Positions 59,388-64,000 of a stretch of 64,000 nt of DNA are shown piece after piece; within the stretch, counting starts at the first letter, position 1; each line of letters starts with the position of its first letter. This stretch comes from Xanthobacteraceae bacterium (GTDB taxonomy: Bacteria; Pseudomonadota; Alphaproteobacteria; Rhizobiales; Xanthobacteraceae): the NCBI GenBank assembly GCA_019746355.1, contig JAIESC010000081.1:7149-71148 (forward strand), read 5' to 3'. Position numbers and translations under genes: made by a program. Below the pieces are notes generated by a model that had not been told where the DNA came from, made no database searches, and was given only the letters and a program-made list of their open reading frames with translations.

Positions 59388-59740
59388 TGATGTACAGGCT
59401 TTTGCTTCTCCTGCTTCTCCCGGTACTCGTTGTGGCAGAATTGGCTTATGGCGAAGAAGCGGGTAAGCCGACAAACGATCAGAGCCTGATCGCCATGCAC
59501 CAGCGGTGCGTGCTTCTGGCCTTTGCGCAATATTCGCGCAGTGCCCGTGAATTCGATCCAAACCTTCTGAACAATTCGATCGACTATTGTGAAGCCATGC
59601 TTGAGCCGCTGAGGGCCAGCATCGAAGCGCGAACGCGCGACCCGCAGTTCACCGAGAATATTCTGGCCAAAATCCGCCAAGCTTCACGTCGCGGAGTTGC
59701 GGTGGCAGTCACCGGCTATTTCGCCGGCGAGACGAAGTGA
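59387..59740 (+). CDS. Small exported protein of the rSAM locus
   Basis: This 117-residue protein has a Leu-rich signal peptide (LLLLLLLPVLVVAELAYG) and a helical mature part with two Cys (HQRCVLLAFAQY and SIDYCEAMLEP) that could pair. The ATG overlaps the stop of the triplet-repeat gene (TAATG), so the two are co-translated. No family is recognised. It may be a periplasmic chaperone or binding partner. Confidence 0.72.
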   Translation: MMYRLLLLLLLPVLVVAELAYGEEAGKPTNDQSLIAMHQRCVLLAFAQYSRSAREFDPNLLNNSIDYCEAMLEPLRASIEARTRDPQFTENILAKIRQASRRGVAVAVTGYFAGETK

Positions 59741-59778
59741 CATTTTGCAATGGCTGAACAACCAAGCGGACGCACGTG

Positions 59779-61125
59779 ATGGCTCGGTCGATAGTACTTT
59801 TCTTGCTGTCGTTGGTTGTTCAGATGTCGGCAACACTGCCCGGTGCGTCTCAGGCGGAAAGCCCATTTCAGGCCTATGACAATTATGACTTGACCGGGGA
59901 CGAATATCGCCGGCTTGAGAGTTTGGACGTCTCGGCCTGCTCGCAAAGCTGCACGTCCGAGAGCCAGTGCCAAGCATTTGTATTCGACAAATGGACCAGG
60001 CAATGCTCGCTGAAGAAAAGCGTGGCGGCCTCCAGGTTTGATCCCGGGGTCATCGCCGGACTGCGTCAGGCGAGTTCGTTTCCCTCCATCACCGCCGAGC
60101 CGCTGGTCATGCAAAGGCAGCTCGGCCTGTCGCTTTCAGGGACGGGTGTGGATGAGCCAACGGCCACGTCGCTGGACGCTTGCGAAAGTCTATGCAGAAG
60201 CCAACAGGATTGCGTTGCCGTGACCTATCAGAAATCCTGCACTCGATTTCAGTCGGTCGAGCAACGATCGGCCAACGGCGAAGCGCGCAGCAGCATCAAG
60301 CGACAGAGAACCACCGCCGACGCTGCCGCGGAATCCGAGTTCTGGGAGTATGTAAAGCATCAGAACAAGCCTGATTATTACCAGGAATATCTGGCGGTCT
60401 TCCCTTCCGGCTCTTTTGCGCAGGCCGCGCAGGACCAAATCGCAGCCCTGAAAGGCCGGGCGGCCCTAAGGTCCGATAACGTCGAGTTTCGCGATCGCTT
60501 TCCGTCGCCTTGGATTGTCCAACTGGACAAGCGCGTCCGAGTCTGGGATCGGCCAGCTTCAAACGCGGAAGGGGCCGGAACGATTGCCGCCGGGCGGCAA
60601 ATCCTGATTTTGGGGGGCGTTGGCGATGGAAGCTGGTATCGGATTCTCGATCGTCGAGCTACCCGATATGGCTCAAGCTCGAAGTTTATTCCTCGGGCCG
60701 CAATCGAAGCCGCCAACCCGATAGCCGGCGGGCCCGAGCCGACGCGACGACTCCAGCGATCGGTCGCCTTGTTTGATTCCGATGCATCACAACGCGAGGC
60801 GGCGTTGCAATCCGTCAAGCATGGCGCCGTCGGGCAAGCCGGAACGGTCTTTTGGTTTCGATGGAATGCAAGCGACGCCGAAAGCGCCAAGACCGGAATA
60901 CTCAATACATGCAGTTCATCGAAATGCCAGGTGGTGGTAACGCTCCGATCACCGCAATGCTTCGCCCTCTATCGAAAAAAGCCCAATGGATGGGGCTGGG
61001 CTGTCCGCAACGATATCAACACCGCTCTGAGCGCCGCTCGCGACTCCTGCATTCAGAGGAACAAGTCTTGTGAAAAATCGGCATCCTTTTGCGCGGATGG
61101 GAGCAATGTTTTCAATATTCGCTAG
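59779..61125 (+). CDS. Secreted PAN-DUF4189-type protein
   Basis: This 448-residue exported protein has a signal peptide (ARSIVLFLLSLVVQMSAT), two PAN/Apple-type domains (~30-180) paralogous to those at 53824 (both share YDNYD, CSLKxS and RFDPxxxxGL), a middle SH3-like stretch (LDKRVRVWDRPASNAEG) and a C-terminal DUF4189-like part with SSSKCQVVVTLRSPQCFALY. No catalytic motif is seen. It follows the 117-aa gene by 38 bp. Confidence 0.82.
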   Translation: MARSIVLFLLSLVVQMSATLPGASQAESPFQAYDNYDLTGDEYRRLESLDVSACSQSCTSESQCQAFVFDKWTRQCSLKKSVAASRFDPGVIAGLRQASSFPSITAEPLVMQRQLGLSLSGTGVDEPTATSLDACESLCRSQQDCVAVTYQKSCTRFQSVEQRSANGEARSSIKRQRTTADAAAESEFWEYVKHQNKPDYYQEYLAVFPSGSFAQAAQDQIAALKGRAALRSDNVEFRDRFPSPWIVQLDKRVRVWDRPASNAEGAGTIAAGRQILILGGVGDGSWYRILDRRATRYGSSSKFIPRAAIEAANPIAGGPEPTRRLQRSVALFDSDASQREAALQSVKHGAVGQAGTVFWFRWNASDAESAKTGILNTCSSSKCQVVVTLRSPQCFALYRKKPNGWGWAVRNDINTALSAARDSCIQRNKSCEKSASFCADGSNVFNIR

Positions 61126-63124
61126 CCGAGCGAGCCAGAAGCTTCTGGTCGCCACATTGCTAGGATTGTCGATCGCTTACGCGGCGCAGCCCGCGTTGGC
61201 GCAATCAGAGTCGGGCTTGCCCCCGGATGTGATCTCGTGGAGGGCCATCCGTGATTCCTCTAGTGTCACGGTTTTGCAAGAGTTCGTAGACAAGTTTCCT
61301 GCGAGTCCCATGGCAGCGCTCGCGAAGCTACGCATAGCCGAGATCGGCGGACAAAACCGCGGTCACTCCAGCCTGCCGGCAAACCCGGAGGTCGCGCCGC
61401 AGGCTCCAGCAAAAGGTATCGAGTCTCCGTCCTTCGAGGAGATTCGCCGGCGAGGCGTTGCCGTCGCTCTGAAATCCGGAAAGATGCTGTCGGCGCCCAA
61501 GCAAGGCTCGAAATCTTTTGCTGATGTAAGCGAGGAGCAGGTCCTGACTGTCGTTGGGGAGGAGGGGGATTGGTTTAAGGTCTCCAACGGCAGTGCGACA
61601 GGGTTCGTTCCGAAAGACCTGGTCCAACGCGCCAATCCAAACGAGGCATTTTTCAAAGGGGTGACCAACCCTGCCGCGGATCAAAAAGGACCACTGACCG
61701 CCGTTTCGGACAATCCGGGCAAATGTATCGATGAACCCCGGTCAGCATGCGTCCTAGGGCTGATCGACAACTTGCTCGGGGAGAGTGACCTCGACAACCG
61801 GCACGACCGTCTGACGGAAATCGCTAGTGTACTGTTCAACCGAGGCTATAACGACGCCGGACAGCGATATCTTGAGCAAGCGCTGGCACGTGCACGGCAG
61901 ACTGAGCAAAACGAATTCAACAACACAAACTCAAGGCGAGTTTGGCCGCTAATCAGCATAGCCAACGATCTGGCGCAAAACGGTCATCGGCGGCGAGCGT
62001 TGGAAGTCTACGCCGAGGCCATTCTGTTTGCTCGGCTGAGCCGAGGTCGACAGTCATGGCAATCCGACGCCGACGAAACGGCCGAATCGCTGGCCTATGT
62101 TGCCGCAAGCCTTGCTAGACGCGGCTTTCGCAGCCAAGCAACTGCAGTGTTCAATGAGGCCATCCAGGTTGCGAAAGCGATACCGTCTGGAGACGCTACC
62201 CTTTTGTCCCAAGACTCCAAGCGCTCAGAGCGTTTGTCCGACATCGCGATGAAACTCGTCGAAGGTGGCGACGTCGATGCCGGCCTCAACGTTCTGTCTG
62301 AAGCGATCGAGCAAGCATCGCGCATGCGGCATCTCAATCAGAGGGGCTTTGAGGATATTTCGCGTGCACTAAGGGCAAAAAGGCTCGCGGAGCAAGTCGT
62401 TGGTCTAGGCTTTTTCGATCTCGGGATTCGCTTCGCGCGCAATATTGGCCGTCCGGAATCCCGGCAGGAAGCGCTTGCTGAAATAGTGGAACTGATAGCC
62501 TCTTTTGACAGAAACGCCGCTAACACGCTTACGGAAGAGGCTATGCGCATTGATGGGGGAAGTGCATATGCGGCGGCAAATCTGATTAGGGCGGGATACG
62601 TGGAGCCCGGGATGTGGGTATTCACCAACGCGAGCAACAAGCCCGGCAACAGCGAGGTGATGCGTAAATTTAACCAGAACACGATTGTGGAGGCGTTAGC
62701 CAGCGTGCAGGCGTTTGACCGGGCGCGAGACGTTGCGAACACGATCACTGACGAAGAATACTACAAGAAGTCCATTTGCTCGATCGCTGAAGAAATGCTG
62801 AAGGCCGGCCGCGACCCCGAGGTCGGCAATCTGCTTCGTTCGATGCGATATGCGAGCCCTGCAAATTGCGCGCAGGAGATGGCTTCTCACCGCCAGACTG
62901 TTTTCAACAAGCAAACTGCCGCTGCATTGAAGGCACGGGAGTGGGATCGGCTCATAGAACTCGTAAAGAATTCAAAAGGTAACAACATCGAGCTATCATC
63001 CCTGTCACAAATTACCGTGGAGCGTACGGATGCGGCGGCGCTGGCGCGACTCTATCGAGCGATTCCCGCCGGCAATCCCAAGGCCCGCTTTTATTGCCTG
63101 CAGGCCATGATGTCGGCGATCTAG
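61070..63124 (+). CDS. Exported SH3b and helical-repeat protein
   Basis: This 684-residue protein has a signal peptide region (KLLVATLLGLSIAYAAQPAL), a WRAIRDSSSVTVLQEFVDKF segment typical of caspase-linked/TPR-associated proteins, an SH3b domain (~120-190: VLTVVGEEGDWFKVSNGSAT), and a long TPR-like helical array (~215-680). The nominal start is a GTG at 61070 inside the upstream gene. An ATG at 61097 or 61106 is also possible, each with an overlap. It is probably a periplasmic scaffold. Last gene of the locus. Confidence 0.8.
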   Translation: MKNRHPFARMGAMFSIFASRASQKLLVATLLGLSIAYAAQPALAQSESGLPPDVISWRAIRDSSSVTVLQEFVDKFPASPMAALAKLRIAEIGGQNRGHSSLPANPEVAPQAPAKGIESPSFEEIRRRGVAVALKSGKMLSAPKQGSKSFADVSEEQVLTVVGEEGDWFKVSNGSATGFVPKDLVQRANPNEAFFKGVTNPAADQKGPLTAVSDNPGKCIDEPRSACVLGLIDNLLGESDLDNRHDRLTEIASVLFNRGYNDAGQRYLEQALARARQTEQNEFNNTNSRRVWPLISIANDLAQNGHRRRALEVYAEAILFARLSRGRQSWQSDADETAESLAYVAASLARRGFRSQATAVFNEAIQVAKAIPSGDATLLSQDSKRSERLSDIAMKLVEGGDVDAGLNVLSEAIEQASRMRHLNQRGFEDISRALRAKRLAEQVVGLGFFDLGIRFARNIGRPESRQEALAEIVELIASFDRNAANTLTEEAMRIDGGSAYAAANLIRAGYVEPGMWVFTNASNKPGNSEVMRKFNQNTIVEALASVQAFDRARDVANTITDEEYYKKSICSIAEEMLKAGRDPEVGNLLRSMRYASPANCAQEMASHRQTVFNKQTAAALKAREWDRLIELVKNSKGNNIELSSLSQITVERTDAAALARLYRAIPAGNPKARFYCLQAMMSAI

Positions 63125-63364
63125 ATCCTGGTTGGATTTTTTGTTCACCACGTCTCAGTCGACCGGTGCATATGAGAACGGACCACAGATTGACCACAGA
63201 AACCCCGTGAACAGACGCGAACAAACGTGTTTGAACGCGATGAAAAATGGCGATGTTTGTTGAGTTTCTCGGATAGACTTAACCGCTCATAACGGCCCGC
63301 TCGTAGGTCGGGAGCTCTTGATGACTGGACCGCCTGCATCAAAGCGAGGGGAAGAAGCTGTCAA
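63125..63364. other. Gene-free gap with short repeats
   Basis: The 240-bp gap holds the near direct repeat GACCACAGATT/GACCACAGAAA, a CAAACGTGTTTG palindrome and a CCGCTCATAACGG hairpin followed by TCGTAGGTCGGGAG. The last resembles a tRNA anticodon arm but no T arm or acceptor pairs with it. It may be an old integration site. Confidence 0.3.
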
Positions 63365-63880
63365 TCAGACGGAACGTCGAGCGGTGATTGACGCCGGCGT
63401 AGAGTAACTGCTTGCGAGCCGTTTGAAGGCGATCGAGATGCCGCCCTGTTTGTACCCCTGGTCCTTCAGCAGCTGAAAGGCGGCTTCAGTCAGGCCGCCC
63501 AGCGTCAGCCGCGGGTCCGGTGCGGTCATGTACGCGACCACGATCGACGAAATTACCGAAATGTCGTCCGGGATGTCCGCTTGAGTAGCTGCACTCAATT
63601 CTAACTGATCCGGCGCAAAGTAACTGTTTGCAAGCTGTTTGAAGGCGGTCTCAATGCCATCACGTTTGTAGCCCTTGTCCTTCAACAACTGAAAGGCGGT
63701 TGCGGTCAGATCTCCCAGCGTAAGTTGCGGGTCCGGTGCAGCCACGTACGCGACGATGACCGACGAAATTACCAATCTGTCCGCTGGAATGTCCGACCGA
63801 GTAGCTGAAGTCGATACCAGTTGATGATGCATTCGTTTGGTGCGGCGATGGACTGCCGATTTCGATCTACATGTGCACAT
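63365..63880 (-). CDS. Hypothetical protein of two tandem ~60-aa repeats
   Basis: This 171-residue protein has a short Cys/Arg-rich N-terminus (MCTCRSKSAVHRR). Two copies of one unit follow: ISSVIVAYVAAPDPQLTLGD, LTATAFQLLKDKGYKRDGIE, then ISSIVVAYMTAPDPRLTLGG, LTEAAFQLLKDQGYKQGGIS. The copies are about 70% identical. The unit opens like MucR/Ros N-termini (IVxAYV) but no zinc finger follows. A good RBS (AAAAGGAG) precedes the ATG at 63880. Function unknown. Confidence 0.7.
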   Translation of the reverse strand: MCTCRSKSAVHRRTKRMHHQLVSTSATRSDIPADRLVISSVIVAYVAAPDPQLTLGDLTATAFQLLKDKGYKRDGIETAFKQLANSYFAPDQLELSAATQADIPDDISVISSIVVAYMTAPDPRLTLGGLTEAAFQLLKDQGYKQGGISIAFKRLASSYSTPASITARRSV

Positions 63881-63924
63881 TGTTTCTCCTTTTATTTGAG
63901 GCTCATTCGGAAAACGGCAAGGGG

Positions 63925-64000
63925 CTAGTCGTACTGCGTCAGAACTACTTGCGTGGACGGATCATAGCTCTGTTCGGAACTCTGCAACACGGGCATCGTG
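63925..64000 (-). CDS. 3' end of a gene running off the right edge
   Basis: On the minus strand a frame enters from the window edge and reads PVLQSSEQSYDPSTQVVLTQ before ending YD and a TAG at 63927-63925. The 171-aa gene follows it on the same strand after 44 bp. Too little is visible for a family. Confidence 0.4.
   Translation of the reverse strand, partial: TMPVLQSSEQSYDPSTQVVLTQYD

Noticed and set aside
63275..63330. Possible tRNA-Met near CCGCTCATAACGG
   Set aside because: An anticodon-like hairpin exists but no T loop, acceptor stem or D arm can be paired around it.

Overview
The window is high-GC DNA of an alphaproteobacterium, most likely Hyphomicrobiales of the Bradyrhizobium/Nitrobacter/Pseudolabrys type. 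The signs are orphan Bug (TctC-like) solute receptors, Tat-type leaders, secreted PAN/DUF4189 and DUF3617 proteins, a full heptose-LPS gene set and GTCATTCCGGG-type intergenic palindromes. No tRNA is intact and no rRNA is present.

Layout. (1) 0.2-5.7 kb: a secreted TPR protein, a small Zn-ribbon-like protein, an MsbA-like ABC exporter, galE and waaC. (2) 5.7-12 kb: two divergent Bug receptors, an M28-like protein with altered metal ligands, a YkuD_2-type L,D-transpeptidase-like protein, a cupin and an alpha/beta hydrolase. (3) 12.3-20.7 kb: gmhA-gmhB, a nucleotidyltransferase plus small-partner pair that looks like a toxin-antitoxin unit, waaF, hldD, hldE, an FkbM methyltransferase, a DUF3617 protein and a third Bug receptor. 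With waaC this makes the ADP-heptose and inner-core pathway complete. (4) 21.3-38.1 kb: a catabolic island made of two divergent operons. The minus operon carries an MDR oxidoreductase, a Cys-less thiolase, a DUF35-SDR fusion, a cyclase-family hydrolase and a racemase-like protein. The plus operon carries a five-component peptide-type ABC importer, a GntR regulator, an LLM monooxygenase, an acyl-CoA ligase, an EthD-like protein, a second cyclase-family hydrolase and a hotdog thioesterase. ACAGTATACT palindromes mark both promoter regions. An SBP pseudogene lies at the left edge. An internally deleted ISAs1-type element and an unusual multi-hairpin element lie at the right edge. (5) 38.9-45.1 kb: more LPS/O-antigen genes (two GT2, O-antigen ligase, epimerase, WecA/WbpL-like transferase, GT4). 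(6) 45.3-49.1 kb: a mobile recombination module with a Rad52-like/HNH fusion, small ORFs, a frameshifted gene and a degenerate ISL3-type transposase. It ends at a tRNA-Met 3' fragment that looks like an att site. (7) 49.2-53.7 kb: a compact defence-like operon with an N-terminally truncated MBL protein, an E2-E1-JAB triple fusion and a patatin phospholipase with a membrane segment. (8) 53.8-63.1 kb: a secreted-protein locus built around a radical SAM/SPASM enzyme. The next gene encodes a 707-aa exported protein with ten tandem aromatic-X-Asn triplets, the motif type used by three-residue-cyclophane-forming enzymes. PAN, Sel1, DUF4189 and SH3-like proteins surround it. (9) 63.4-64 kb: a protein made of two tandem copies of a ~60-aa unit, and the end of another gene.

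The two best candidates for something undescribed are the radical-SAM/aromatic-X-Asn locus (56.0-59.4 kb) and the ubiquitin-like conjugation/phospholipase operon (49.2-53.7 kb), which has no visible nucleotide cyclase or ubiquitin-like gene. The multi-hairpin element at 38.69-38.81 kb and the Rad52-HNH fusion follow.
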